64,000 bases of DNA from Hyphomicrobium sp. ghe19 (GTDB lineage: Bacteria > Pseudomonadota > Alphaproteobacteria > Rhizobiales > Hyphomicrobiaceae), in the NCBI RefSeq assembly GCF_902712875.1, contig NZ_LR743509.1:3486001-3550000 (forward strand), given 5' to 3'. Below are positions 26,547 through 35,470 of the stretch, in pieces (the first letter of the stretch is position 1; each line of letters starts with the position of its first letter). A model generated the notes under the pieces. It ran no database searches and was not told the DNA's origin. It saw only the letters and a list, made by a program, of their open reading frames with translations. The translations under genes and the position numbers were made by a program.

Positions 26547-26732
26547 TCATCCCCGGGCCACCCAAACGACGAAAACGCCGAGCGCCACGGCGGCGACGGC
26601 GACGGCCTGGATGCGGCCATTGCTGAAAGTTGAAATTTCTTCAAGGACCCGCCGCGCCTTTTGAGGCGCGGCGGCCCAGAGGAGGCCCTCGAGGACAAGG
26701 GCGATGCCTAGCCCCGCGAGGAGATCGTTCAT
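26547..26732 (-). CDS. DUF2065 small membrane protein
   Basis: A 61-aa protein with two hydrophobic helices, MNDLLAGLGIALVLEGLLWA and RIQAVAVAAVALGVFVVWVA, separated by a basic loop (PQKARRVLEEI). This is the DUF2065 (YjeT-like) family that sits next to hflC in proteobacteria. Its start overlaps the hflC stop by four bases. Function unknown, probably linked to the HflKC complex. Confidence 0.85.
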   Translation of the reverse strand: MNDLLAGLGIALVLEGLLWAAAPQKARRVLEEISTFSNGRIQAVAVAAVALGVFVVWVARG

Positions 26733-27628
26733 CGCTGGTCGGCGTGAACCGGCGAGGCGGGCGCCTTGCCGTTAGGGTCCTGGAAGTACCGGAAGAACTG
26801 GCTGTCAGGCGTCAACAGCATGCGGGTGTCTTCGGGCTTGATGGCGGCCGTGTAGGCTTGCATCGACCGGTAGAAGCGGAAGAATTCCGGGTCCTGGCCG
26901 AAGGCATCCGCGAAGATCCGGCTGCGCTCGGCTTCGCCGTCGCCGCGGATTTCATCGGATTTCTGCGTCGCCGTCGCCTTGATGATCGTCACGTCCTTGT
27001 CGGCGTTGGCGCGAATGCGGTTGCTCTCCGCTTCGCCTTGGGCACGGAGCTCCGTCGCCTCACGAACACGGTCCGCCCGCATCCGGTCATAGACCTTAAC
27101 GAGGTTCTCCTTCGGAAGGTCGGCGCGCTTGATGCGCACGTCGACGACTTCGAGACCGTAGTCGCGGCCTTCCTTGTTCACCTGCACGGCGATCTGCTTC
27201 ATCAGGCTTTCGCGCTTGTCCTTGACGACTTCCTGCAGAGTTGCAGAACCAAGAACACGACGGATTTCAGATTCGATCAGCGGGCCCACGACCTCGCGAA
27301 CGCGATCCTCGTAGCGCACGTTCTGATAGAACTTGAGCTGGTCGGTGATGCGATAGCGGGCGTAAGCGTCGACGATCAATCGCTGCTGATCGGACGCCGT
27401 CACTTCCTGCTCGGTCGTGTCGAGGTCGAGGATGCGCTTGTCGAACTTCTCGACGGTGTCGATGAACGGCACCTTCCACTTCAGGCCAGGCGTCGTGATG
27501 GCCTGCTGCGGATTACCGAAGCGGAGCACGAGCGCCTGCTCATTCTGGTGCACGATGAAGGCGGAGGCGTAAAGCCCCAGCGCCGCGAGACCGAGAACGG
27601 TCAGGATAAAAGCGAAGAACGCTCGCAT
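26729..27628 (-). CDS. hflC: HflC, regulator of the FtsH protease
   Basis: A 299-aa SPFH/prohibitin-family protein with an N-terminal membrane anchor (AFFAFILTVLGLAALGLYAS) and a periplasmic domain including VLRFGNPQQAITTPGLKWKV and a long coiled region around REATELRAQGEAESNRIRAN. It forms a complex with HflK that encloses and restrains FtsH. It starts one base after the hflK stop. Family members are about 300-330 aa, so the length is normal. Confidence 0.92.
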   Translation of the reverse strand: MRAFFAFILTVLGLAALGLYASAFIVHQNEQALVLRFGNPQQAITTPGLKWKVPFIDTVEKFDKRILDLDTTEQEVTASDQQRLIVDAYARYRITDQLKFYQNVRYEDRVREVVGPLIESEIRRVLGSATLQEVVKDKRESLMKQIAVQVNKEGRDYGLEVVDVRIKRADLPKENLVKVYDRMRADRVREATELRAQGEAESNRIRANADKDVTIIKATATQKSDEIRGDGEAERSRIFADAFGQDPEFFRFYRSMQAYTAAIKPEDTRMLLTPDSQFFRYFQDPNGKAPASPVHADQR

Positions 27629-27629
27629 A

Positions 27630-28829
27630 TTATTTCGCTCCGTCGGGCTGTTGCTGGTCGCGCTTCTGGAGCTGCTCCAGCGGCAGGAACGGGACTACGC
27701 CCTGGCCGCCGCTCTTTTGATCGAGGATGATCTTGTCGGCTCCGGACAGAACGCGTTCCTGCATTTCGAGATAGAGCCGTTCGCGCGTGACGTCCGGCGC
27801 CTTCTTGTATTCGTCGTAGACCTTCAGGAAGCGGGCCGCCTGACCCGTCGCCTCGGCGACCGTCTGATCGCGGTAGCCTTCGGCGGCTGCAACGATGCGG
27901 TCGGCATCGCCGCGTGCACGCGGGGTCACCTGGTCCTGATAAGTCTGAGCCTGCTTGACCAGGGTTTCCTTCTCCTGACCGGCAGCGGCGACTTCGCGGA
28001 ACGAACTGATGACTTCCTGCGGCGGGTCGACCTCTTTGAGCTGGATCTGATCGATCTTGATGCCGGATCGATAGTAGTCGAGCGTCTTCTGCATCAAATT
28101 GCGCACGTCTTCCTGCGTTTTTTGACGGCCGCCAGTCAGAAGCGGCTGAAGGGCCGACTGACCCACAACTTCACGCATGGCGCTCTCGGCGACCTCACGA
28201 ACGGTCGTCTCGGGCTGCGCGATGTTGAACATGTATTGCTCGACGCCCGTCTCTCCGGTTGCCGGATCCGATTCAGGGCTGATGCGCCAGAAAACGACGA
28301 AGCGAACGTCGACGACGCTGCCGTCGCCCGTCAGCATCAAGCCGCTGTCCTGGCCGCCAATAACGCTGCGGCCGGCGCCGACTTCGATCGTACGCTGCTG
28401 CGTAACTTTCGGGAGACGAACTTCCTCAATCGGATAAGGCCAACGGAAATGCAGGCCCGCCGGTTCCCACCGGTCGAACTTGCCGAACCGCATGACGATG
28501 CCCTGCTCGTCCGGATTGACGCGGAAGAAGAAGCCGTAGAACGAGACGCCTGCAAGCAGCAGCATCGCGATCAAGAAAAGGAAAGGTTTCGGTACGCCGC
28601 CGCCCAAGTTGCCGCTGCCGTTGCCGTTGCCGCCGCCGCCGCGCATCACTTGGCGCACGCGATCCTGGCCACGGCGCAGAATTTCATCGAGATCGGGCGG
28701 TTCTTTGCCACCGCCGCCGCCACCACCGCCGGACGGGCCCCAGGGCCCTTGACCCCACGGGCCACCACCGCCCTTGCGGCCGCCATTCCCACCGGGGTTG
28801 CCGCCACCGCCTTGACTCGTCCAGGGCAT
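27630..28829 (-). CDS. hflK: HflK, regulator of the FtsH protease
   Basis: A 399-aa SPFH protein. A Gly-rich, Pro-containing cytoplasmic N-terminus of about 80 residues (GGGGPWGQGPWGPSGGGGGG) precedes one membrane helix (PFLFLIAMLLLAGVSFYGFF), then the SPFH domain starting VNPDEQGIVMRFGKF and a coiled region with DRIVAAAEGYRDQTVAEATG. Partner of HflC, which follows at once. First gene of the hflK-hflC-DUF2065(-degP) operon. 28830-29070 shows no gene. Confidence 0.92.
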   Translation of the reverse strand: MPWTSQGGGGNPGGNGGRKGGGGPWGQGPWGPSGGGGGGGGKEPPDLDEILRRGQDRVRQVMRGGGGNGNGSGNLGGGVPKPFLFLIAMLLLAGVSFYGFFFRVNPDEQGIVMRFGKFDRWEPAGLHFRWPYPIEEVRLPKVTQQRTIEVGAGRSVIGGQDSGLMLTGDGSVVDVRFVVFWRISPESDPATGETGVEQYMFNIAQPETTVREVAESAMREVVGQSALQPLLTGGRQKTQEDVRNLMQKTLDYYRSGIKIDQIQLKEVDPPQEVISSFREVAAAGQEKETLVKQAQTYQDQVTPRARGDADRIVAAAEGYRDQTVAEATGQAARFLKVYDEYKKAPDVTRERLYLEMQERVLSGADKIILDQKSGGQGVVPFLPLEQLQKRDQQQPDGAK

Positions 28830-29070
28830 AACTCAGGGCCTCATTGAATTTGAGTTGAAGAGTGAAATCGCGACCCCCGCTTTGAATACGCCGGCAACAA
28901 ATCGTTGTCGCCGATTGTTAGACATGCACCACAAAGGGTTGAGCCACGTCGTTAAAAGAGATTTCGCGGGAGCTTATAAGGCAGGGCCCGATCGATCGCA
29001 AATTCCGCTTTTTTTGGCTAATTCCAATTTGGTGGCTTTGCGCAGGCCTTCAAGTGCGGCGTGTCGCTTC

Positions 29071-29595
29071 TTAGGCCGATGTTTTCAGGCGATCGTAAAC
29101 GATTAGCGTCGATGCATGGTCGTCGCGAGGGCCATTTGGCAGCGCCTCCTCGCCGATTTTTTGCCATTGGGCGGCGTCGAGCGGCGCGAAATGACGGTCA
29201 CCGTCAACTACCGCATGAACGCGGGTCAAGTAGACCCGATCTGCGACGGGAAATGCCGCATCATAGATTGCCGCACCGCCGATAACCATGATCTCCTCGG
29301 CGCCGCGCGTCTTCGCGAGAACGCGTCCAAGGGTCAGCGCATCGCTCACGGTCTCGCACGTCGAGACGCCGGCTACCTCGAATGAGGGATCTCGCGTGAC
29401 GACGATGTTATCGCGACCGTCGAGCGGCTTACCGATCGATTGGAATGTTTTGCGGCCCATTATGATGGGCTTGTCCATCGTGAGGCGACGGAACGTCTTG
29501 AGGTCGGATGAGAGCCGCCACGGCAAGCCACCGTCGCGTCCGATGACGCCGTTCTCGGAGACGGCGACGATTAGGGAAACTGTTATGTCATTCAT
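29071..29595 (-). CDS. folA: Dihydrofolate reductase
   Basis: A 174-aa NADPH-dependent enzyme regenerating tetrahydrofolate. Seen: SLIVAVSENGVIGRDGGLPW with the catalytic-loop Trp, the DLKTFRRLTMDKPIIMGRKT block, FQSIGKPLDGRDNIVVTR and the cofactor GG of EEIMVIGGAAIYDAAF. The ATG at 29595 fits the family start; the frame open to 29685 is basic and unrelated. Thymidylate synthase, which creates its substrate, is 660 bases upstream on the same strand but separated by an opposite-strand lipoprotein gene. Confidence 0.9.
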   Translation of the reverse strand: MNDITVSLIVAVSENGVIGRDGGLPWRLSSDLKTFRRLTMDKPIIMGRKTFQSIGKPLDGRDNIVVTRDPSFEVAGVSTCETVSDALTLGRVLAKTRGAEEIMVIGGAAIYDAAFPVADRVYLTRVHAVVDGDRHFAPLDAAQWQKIGEEALPNGPRDDHASTLIVYDRLKTSA

Positions 29596-29753
29596 CCGGA
29601 TCGCATAGCAACGGCAGCGGCAAGAAGCAAACCGATGAAATGAACGGCTGAAAGGAGATTTTCGTTGAAACGATCTTTTCGGCAACTTGCTCTTTGTGCG
29701 GAGTACGTTCTAGCGTTAGTCTCAAAACGGGGACAATCGGGGAACGTGGGGCA

Positions 29754-30251
29754 ATGCAGCGGCGCTTGGTCTTAGGGTTTGCGGTCACCGCCGCGTGTTT
29801 TTTGACCGGCCTCACAGGGGGCGGATGCGCTGTCTACATGGCTGCGAACCAACCCAACGCGAAGGACCTCAACGTCCTGTCGGCTGGTCAGCCGAGGGCG
29901 CGATTGATCGCGGAACTGGGGCCGCCTGTCAGCACCCAGACAGACAAAGGCGTTCGCACCGATATCTTCAGTTTCACTCAGGGCTACAGCGGTGGCGCCA
30001 AGGCAGGCCGGGCCATTCTGCACGGCGCAGCTGACGTCTTCACGATGGGCTTATGGGAAGCGGTTGGAACGCCGACTGAGGGCTATTTCAACGGAACGCC
30101 AATGAGCGCTCAGGTGACCTACGACCAGAATGACATCGTTACCGCGGTCGTGCCTCTCAAGGGCTCGGAGGAACTTCAGGCGGTGATGACGGACGCCAAA
30201 AAAGATACCAAACCGCAGCCCCGCGATATTCAAACCTCAAGCACGCACTAA
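29754..30251 (+). CDS. Putative small lipoprotein, unknown function
   Basis: A 165-aa exported protein. The N-terminus MQRRLVLGFAVTAACFLTGL followed by TGGGCAVYM looks like a lipoprotein signal with cysteine near residue 25, though the -3 position is not a perfect lipobox. The mature part contains VLSAGQPRARLIAELGPPVS, a BamE/SmpA-like outline common in small outer-membrane lipoproteins, and a glycine-rich AGRAILHGAADVFTMGLWEA segment. It is convergent with thyA and divergent from folA. Lipidation and location are inferred. Confidence 0.65.
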   Translation: MQRRLVLGFAVTAACFLTGLTGGGCAVYMAANQPNAKDLNVLSAGQPRARLIAELGPPVSTQTDKGVRTDIFSFTQGYSGGAKAGRAILHGAADVFTMGLWEAVGTPTEGYFNGTPMSAQVTYDQNDIVTAVVPLKGSEELQAVMTDAKKDTKPQPRDIQTSSTH

Positions 30252-30257
30252 CCGCCG

Positions 30258-31052
30258 CTAAACCGCCACTGGTGCCTTTATGTGGGGGTGCGGATCGTAG
30301 CCTGTCAGCTCGAAGTCTTCGTATTTGAAGTCGAAGATCGATGACACGGCGGGGTTTATCTTCATCCCGGGGAGCGCGCGCGGTGTGCGCGACAGCTGCA
30401 GATCCGCCTGCTCCAGGTGATTGAGATAGAGGTGCGCGTCGCCGAACGTGTGGACGAAATCTCCCGGCTTCAGTCCCGTCACCTGGGCCATCATCATCGT
30501 CAGCAGCGCGTAGCTCGCAATGTTGAACGGCACGCCGAGGAACACGTCTGCCGAGCGCTGATAGAGCTGGCAGGAAAGCTTACCGTCCGTGACATAGAAC
30601 TGGAAAAGGCAATGGCAGGGCGCCAATGCCATTTTCGACAGGTCGCCCGGATTCCACGCCGTCACGATGATGCGGCGCGAATCCGGATTGCGCTTCAGAT
30701 CGTCGACGGCGTTCGTGATTTGATCGATGGTCGCGCCATCGGGGGCTTCCCAGCTGCGCCACTGCTTGCCGTAGACCGGACCGAGATTGCCTTCCGCGTC
30801 CGCCCACTCGTCCCAGATGCTGACGCCATGCTCTTTCAGATACCGGGTGTTCGTCGCGCCAGACAGAAACCATAGCAGCTCGACGATGATCGACTTCAGG
30901 TGAAGCTTCTTCGTCGTGACGAGGGGGAAGCCTTCCGAAAGGTCGAAGCGCATCTGGTGGCCGAAGACCGAAAGGGTGCCGGTGCCGGTGCGGTCGGTTT
31001 TCTTCGCGCCTTCGGTTCTGACGCGGCGCAGCAGGTCGAGGTATTGTTGCAT
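30258..31052 (-). CDS. thyA: Thymidylate synthase
   Basis: A 264-aa enzyme making dTMP from dUMP with methylene-tetrahydrofolate, the same length as the E. coli protein. The catalytic cysteine is in [14 protein letters not shown]; also visible are [20 protein letters not shown] at the start, [20 protein letters not shown] and [15 protein letters not shown]. The CPBP protease gene lies 59 bases upstream on the same strand, so both could share a promoter. Confidence 0.95.
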   Translation of the reverse strand: MQQYLDLLRRVRTEGAKKTDRTGTGTLSVFGHQMRFDLSEGFPLVTTKKLHLKSIIVELLWFLSGATNTRYLKEHGVSIWDEWADAEGNLGPVYGKQWRSWEAPDGATIDQITNAVDDLKRNPDSRRIIVTAWNPGDLSKMALAPCHCLFQFYVTDGKLSCQLYQRSADVFLGVPFNIASYALLTMMMAQVTGLKPGDFVHTFGDAHLYLNHLEQADLQLSRTPRALPGMKINPAVSSIFDFKYEDFELTGYDPHPHIKAPVAV

Positions 31053-31111
31053 TCAATGAGCACTAATCGATTCTGGAGCGGGGATCGATTCCGGTGGGGC
31101 TTTTCGCCTAC

Positions 31112-31864
31112 CTAGTCGAACGATCCCGCGGCCGAGAAAGCCATCAAAAGGATGATCAGCGAGTTGTAGGCGCCATGACAGACGATCGGAGTCAATAGCG
31201 ACCCGGTGCGCTCGCGAAGCCACGCAAGATAAAGTCCGATCAGCGTAATCGCGGCGACGCCGTAGGGCGAATAATTCGCGTGCAGCAGGGCCCACGTCAC
31301 CGCGGTGACGACCGCCGCGCCGGTAAACCCCAACGGCGACGGCCTTAGCGCTCCGAAGAGCAACCCCCGGAACAGGCATTCCTCAGCGAGCGGCGCTCCG
31401 ATCCCCGCAGCGAGGAGAATGAGCCACCACGTCCGCGATTTCATCATCTCGGCGAAGGGCTGGAGATCGTGCTGCAGTGCGTCCGGATTGAACACGAAAA
31501 CAAAGGAGGCAAAGAGCATCGCGAGCGCCATCAGCACGACGACGGAGAGCGCGAGCGTCTTGATGCCGCCCGGCGGCATGTCGAAATTCAAAAATGGCGT
31601 GCCCGCAACGCGCCTGCGGCGCGCATTGGCCAGAAATACAGAGGCGACCGTCACCACCTGAAAAGCGAAGAGCGATATGGCGACGCGTCCCGTCATTAGC
31701 GCTTCGGGTTCGCCGGCCGCGAAGGCGCGAGGCTCTTTGATCTGGCTCCAGATATCGAAGACGGCGGCGGCGCCGTAGCCCGAAACCGTCGCCAGTACGA
31801 CGATCGCGACCGCCAGGCAGACACCGGTCGCCACCCATTTCCAAATCTGAGTTCGATTTTGCAC
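31112..31864 (-). CDS. CPBP-family intramembrane glutamic protease (CAAX/Abi type)
   Basis: A 250-aa polytopic membrane protein. The catalytic EExxxR motif is in APLAEECLFRGLLFGALRPS, and the later histidine motifs are LLHANYSPYGVAAITLIG and VCHGAYNSLIILLM. Six or more hydrophobic segments are visible. The family includes prenyl-protein-type endopeptidases and bacteriocin-immunity proteins; the substrate here is unknown. The following 31865-32150 stretch upstream of ssrA holds no gene I can support. Confidence 0.82.
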   Translation of the reverse strand: MQNRTQIWKWVATGVCLAVAIVVLATVSGYGAAAVFDIWSQIKEPRAFAAGEPEALMTGRVAISLFAFQVVTVASVFLANARRRRVAGTPFLNFDMPPGGIKTLALSVVVLMALAMLFASFVFVFNPDALQHDLQPFAEMMKSRTWWLILLAAGIGAPLAEECLFRGLLFGALRPSPLGFTGAAVVTAVTWALLHANYSPYGVAAITLIGLYLAWLRERTGSLLTPIVCHGAYNSLIILLMAFSAAGSFD

Positions 31865-32147
31865 GTGATCTTGTACCTCGACGTTGGGGCACTCGATTTA
31901 GGCTCGAGCCGAAAGGCAACCCGACACCCGGGCCGGGACCGGGCGGCGGGACCGGGACCTTATCTTGCGACGATACGCTCACTCTATAATTTCTTGGGCC
32001 GAAGTTCTCCCGGCCGCGAGCGCGTCACGATCAATCACGGCTCCCAGCGCCCAAAATCGGGGGACTTGTTCACCAATCGCTCTGTCCAATCGTCGCTGCG
32101 CCGATCACAGATTTCTTCGTCACGGCGAGCACATAGGCGCGGAAACG

Positions 32148-32177
32148 CTTTTGTTCGAAAGCATTGCACCCTATATT
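32148..32177 (+). promoter_or_regulatory. Candidate ssrA promoter
   Basis: TATATT (32172-32177) in the -10 position, with a weak T-rich -35 (CTTTTG at 32148, 18-base spacer). The predicted start near 32184 coincides with where the acceptor piece of the tmRNA should begin. Confidence 0.35.
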
Positions 32178-32183
32178 CGATCT

Positions 32184-32540
32184 GCTGGCTTGCCAGCTAT
32201 GGCGATAAACGCGGTCGTAATAAGCCGATCGGACCCGGGGGCGGTACCCGGCGCCTCCACCATTTTCTCGCTGGGGTCTTTCGACTCCCCTTCGGGGAGC
32301 CGGCCGAAAGGCCCGGTAGGTATGGGGGCGAAATAGGATCGACGAAGGCGTAAAGGACTTAGCTTTTGCCCGGCATGATACCACCGTTATCGGGTCTTAC
32401 AGAATAGTTGCCAATGACAACTATGCTGAGGCCGCTCTCGCTGCGTAATGCAGTGCGAATAGCCTGAACTTGAAGCCCTTATCCGTAGCAGGATAAGGCG
32501 CGGTCCGGAGGGCACCGGGCAACAGAAGCCCTCCACTACT
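32184..32540 (+). ncRNA. ssrA: Circularly permuted two-piece tmRNA (alphaproteobacterial type)
   Basis: The acceptor piece comes first and ends in CGCCTCCACCA at 32262, preceded by a T-arm-like CCGGG-GGCGGTA-CCCGG. A linker (32263-32323) follows, then the coding piece starts GGGGGCGAAATAGGATCGACG at 32324. The two ends pair over seven bases (GGGGGCG with CGCCTCC). The tag frame is GCC at 32410 to TAA at 32446-32448 and reads ANDNYAEAALAA. A pseudoknot-like GGAGGGC / GCCCTCC pairing lies near 32510-32535. tmRNA rescues stalled ribosomes and marks the product for ClpXP. The outer ends are approximate. sspB follows about 120 bases later. Confidence 0.92.
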
Positions 32541-32580
32541 TTACTGCGTCCCTTCAGAATGTCCCTGGCACTCGGACTCG

Positions 32581-32610
32581 ACGGGACGGGACGGGACTTG
32601 ACGGGACGGC
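32581..32610. repeat. Short tandem repeat of ACGGG between ssrA and sspB
   Basis: Six five-base units in a row: ACGGG three times, ACTTG, ACGGG, ACGGC. Units 4 and 6 are variants. No gene overlaps it. Confidence 0.7.
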
Positions 32611-32661
32611 AAATCTGATTTCAGAGGTCAGACGAAGAATTAGCGAATTGAAGGCTGAGGC

Positions 32662-33339
32662 ATGGCATCGGGGCCGTCCATAGATTACGCAAAGCTACAA
32701 CAGGAGGCGATGCGAGGCGTCGTGCGCGCGGTTCTGCAGCAGGTCGTCAAGACCGGGTTGCCCGACGAGCACCATTTCTACATCTCGTTCCATACGCAGG
32801 CGCAGGGCGTGATCCTGTCGAAGCGGCTCAAGGAAAAATATCCGACCGAAATGACGATCGTGCTCCAGCACCGGTTCTGGGATCTGATCGTTTCGGAGGA
32901 CCGGTTCGAGGTCAAGCTCACGTTCGACGGCATTCCCGAAAGACTTGTCGTTCCGTTCGCCGCCATCAAGGTCTTCATCGATCCGAGCGTTCGCTACGGC
33001 CTGCAGTTCGATGAGGAAGCGAGCGATCGCGACGCGCCGCCCGTGCCGCGTGCGGTCACCGCGGACGCGACCTACGACGTCGTCGACGCAACGGATGCGC
33101 CGCGCACGCAAACCAAAAAGCCGCGAGCGCCTCGCAAGGCCCGCGGCGACAAGGATGTGCCGAACAGCGCTCCGACGCTCGTTGCCGTGAAGTCCGCGAA
33201 TTCCGTTCCGCCCAATCCGGAGCCCGCGTCGCGCGCCGGAGAGGAAGCTCCGAAAGACGGCGGCGATAGCGAGGCTGCGGAGCAGCCCGCACCCGAGGGC
33301 GCCAAGATCCTGAGCCTGGATCAGTTCAGGAAGAAGTAG
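32662..33339 (+). CDS. sspB: SspB-alpha, ClpXP adaptor for ssrA-tagged proteins
   Basis: A 225-aa adaptor that binds the tmRNA tag and hands tagged proteins to ClpXP. The folded substrate-binding domain (about residues 8-120) has IDYAKLQQEAMRGVVRAVLQ, LPDEHHFYISFHTQAQGVIL and DLIVSEDRFEVKLTFDGIPE. A long charged, disordered linker follows, and a short C-terminal ClpX-docking tail ends in KILSLDQFRKK. This is the architecture known for Caulobacter SspB-alpha. It sits directly after the tmRNA gene whose tag it should recognise. Confidence 0.9.
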   Translation: MASGPSIDYAKLQQEAMRGVVRAVLQQVVKTGLPDEHHFYISFHTQAQGVILSKRLKEKYPTEMTIVLQHRFWDLIVSEDRFEVKLTFDGIPERLVVPFAAIKVFIDPSVRYGLQFDEEASDRDAPPVPRAVTADATYDVVDATDAPRTQTKKPRAPRKARGDKDVPNSAPTLVAVKSANSVPPNPEPASRAGEEAPKDGGDSEAAEQPAPEGAKILSLDQFRKK

Positions 33340-33448
33340 CGGACGCAAGGGCCAAGGCCCGTCACAATCGTCGTCGATCGAGCGCATGGACGACCGCTTC
33401 CGATACCTAGGCCGACTTCTGGCGCGACAGCATCGGATGGGCAGCGAC

Positions 33449-34636
33449 CTAAAGAGCGTGCCCGGCGACCCAGCCGCTGGCCCACGCCCACTGAAAATTA
33501 TAGCCGCCAAGCCAACCGGTCACATCGACCGCTTCGCCGATCGCGTAAAGCCCGCTAACGTTCCTGGCTTGCATGGTCTGCGAGGACAGTTCGCCGGTGC
33601 TGATCCCGCCGGCCGTCACCTCGGCTTTGGCGAACCCTTCCGTGCCGGTGGGGCGAAAGCGCCAGTCGGAAATCCGCCGCTGAGTCTGTTCGAGTGTCCG
33701 GTCGGGAATGTTTGCGAGTTCTCCGCTGAGGCCGGAGCGCTCGGCCAGAGCTTCGGCGAGGCGCGCAGGCAATGCATGCGCCAGCACGGAGCGCAGCGCG
33801 GAACGGGGATTGCTGCGCTTTGCCTCGACAAGCCAGGACGATCCGACCTGCGGCAGAAAGTCGATCCCGATCTCCTCGCCGGGCGTCCAGTACGACGAGA
33901 TCTGCAGTATAGCCGGGCCCGATAGCCCTTTGTGGGTAAATAGCGCAGCCTCGCGAAATGCGACGTTGCCACATCGCGTAGCGACATCGGCCGAGACACC
34001 CGACAGCGACTGGAACAGCGTCTCGTCTTTCCCAAGCGTCAGCGGCACAAGCGCCGGTCGCGGCGCGAGAACCGCGAGGCCAAACTTCCGGGCAAGATCG
34101 TAGGCAAACCCGGTCGCCCCCATTTTCGGTATGGACGGGCCACCCGTTGCGATCACGAGTGCAGGCGCGCAGGCTGCCTCATCACCGCAGCTGACGCGGT
34201 AGATCCCATCGGCGTGCTCGACCTCCTGCACAGCGTGGCCAAGCCTCAGCTCGACTTGTCCTTTGGCACACTCCTCGAGGAGCATGGCGACGATCTGCCG
34301 GGCCGAGCCGTCACAGAAAAGCTGCCCGAGCGTTTTCTCATGCCAAGAAATGTGATGGCGCTCGACCAGGGCGATAAAGTCTTCGGGGCGATAGCGGCGC
34401 AGCGCCGACTTGGCGAAGTGGCGGTTGGCTGACAGATACCGCTCGGGCGGCGTGTGGAGATTGGTGAAATTGCAGCGGCCGCCGCCCGAGATAAGGATCT
34501 TCTTCCCCGGCTCGTCAGCATGGTCGATCAAGAGCACCTTGCGTCCGCGCTGGCCCGCCGTGAGGGCACACATCATCCCCGCCGCACCTGCGCCCAGTAT
34601 GATTGCGTCATAACGGCTGGATGTTCTCGTGCTCAC
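33449..34636 (-). CDS. NAD(P)/FAD-dependent oxidoreductase, HI0933/YhiN family
   Basis: A 395-aa flavoprotein of unknown substrate. The FAD site is YDAIILGAGAAGMMCALTAG; the family block GKKILISGGGRCNFTN follows, as does ATGGPSIPKMGATGFAYDLA, and the C-terminus has GLYAIGEAVDVTGWLGGYNF with QWAWASGWVAG, the second FAD contact. I start at a GTG at 34636, after which homology begins; the longer frame to 34837 adds 67 unrelated residues. Single gene, convergent with sspB. Confidence 0.88.
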   Translation of the reverse strand: MSTRTSSRYDAIILGAGAAGMMCALTAGQRGRKVLLIDHADEPGKKILISGGGRCNFTNLHTPPERYLSANRHFAKSALRRYRPEDFIALVERHHISWHEKTLGQLFCDGSARQIVAMLLEECAKGQVELRLGHAVQEVEHADGIYRVSCGDEAACAPALVIATGGPSIPKMGATGFAYDLARKFGLAVLAPRPALVPLTLGKDETLFQSLSGVSADVATRCGNVAFREAALFTHKGLSGPAILQISSYWTPGEEIGIDFLPQVGSSWLVEAKRSNPRSALRSVLAHALPARLAEALAERSGLSGELANIPDRTLEQTQRRISDWRFRPTGTEGFAKAEVTAGGISTGELSSQTMQARNVSGLYAIGEAVDVTGWLGGYNFQWAWASGWVAGHAL

Positions 34637-34954
34637 GGACTCTCTTCGCGACCTCTCTTGACCTCGGCTTAAGGCAGAGCCTGCTTCAATACTGTTCCAT
34701 CGGCCGCGGCAATCCCGCGAATTGCCGTCGCGCAGTGGTCGCCGGCCCTGGCGCACAACGCCGAGGGCCTTCCACGCACGCAAGAGCATTGATGTTCTGA
34801 TTTGCACAGCAAAGATCATCAAAGCTGTCTCACCCACAGAACTTGACCCCTTGCCGAACTCGCGAGCAAACTTATCTACGTCGGCTTGGGCGAAAGCTCG
34901 GCCTGAGCGCTAACCAAATCTGACCGATCAGCGACATCAAAAAAGGGAATGAGC
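34637..34954. other. Intergenic stretch without supported gene
   Basis: About 320 bases between the divergent HI0933-family and MgtC genes. Short frames here have no ribosome sites or recognisable motifs. It must contain both promoters, but I see no convincing -35/-10 pair. Confidence 0.5.
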
Positions 34955-35389
34955 ATGACCAGTTGGCTAACTGGCCTTGAGGTTGTTTTTGCTATCAAGC
35001 TCGCCCTGTGTCTGGCGCTCGGCATCATCATCGGAGTGGAGCGTGAGCTTCGCAACAAACCTGCCGGCATCAGCACGCACTGCTTCGTGATGGCGGGCGC
35101 TTGCTTGTTCACATTCATATCTACGGTCGCCGATCCCAACAGCCCTGCCCGTATCGCCGCTCAAGTCGTTTCGGGCGTTGGTTTCCTGGGCGCCGGTATG
35201 ATCTTGAAGAGCGAGAACAACAGCATAAGAAACCTAACGACGGCTGCCGCAATCTGGTTTGCTGCCGCTATCGGCATGGCCATCGGCATCGGCTGGTATG
35301 CGATCGCAGTGATTGCTTCAATCTACGCGGTGATCGTTCCCCGCATCCCACATGTCAAAAAGTGGAGGGACAGCCAGATCGAGGAATAA
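34955..35389 (+). CDS. MgtC/SapB family inner-membrane protein
   Basis: A 144-aa membrane protein. The family core LALCLALGIIIGVERELRNK and PAGISTHCFVMAGACLFTFI is present, with four to five hydrophobic helices and the conserved VVSGVGFLGAGMIL. It lacks the C-terminal ACT-like domain of the longer MgtC type. The ATG at 34955 has GGGA six bases before it; the ATG at 34949 is too close. A role in magnesium stress is known for some relatives and only a guess here. Confidence 0.85.
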   Translation: MTSWLTGLEVVFAIKLALCLALGIIIGVERELRNKPAGISTHCFVMAGACLFTFISTVADPNSPARIAAQVVSGVGFLGAGMILKSENNSIRNLTTAAAIWFAAAIGMAIGIGWYAIAVIASIYAVIVPRIPHVKKWRDSQIEE

Positions 35390-35397
35390 TCCTTGGA

Positions 35398-35470
35398 GAC
35401 TTGACGGATTTTGCGTTGCCCAGCTCTTGTTCGGACATTCGAAGGTCGAGAACACCGCTCGCTATGGAGC
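35398..35470 (+). pseudogene. Possible relic of a tyrosine recombinase C-terminus
   Basis: One frame reads VAQLLFGHSKVENTARYG, close to the LLGHxxxxxTxRY box carrying the catalytic His and Tyr of phage-type integrases. Nothing upstream or downstream in any frame continues the protein, so only a scrap remains. The rest of 35471-35680 has no gene. Confidence 0.3.

Noticed and set aside
27651..28847. 398-codon plus-strand open frame
   Set aside because: Antisense of hflK with no recognisable domain.
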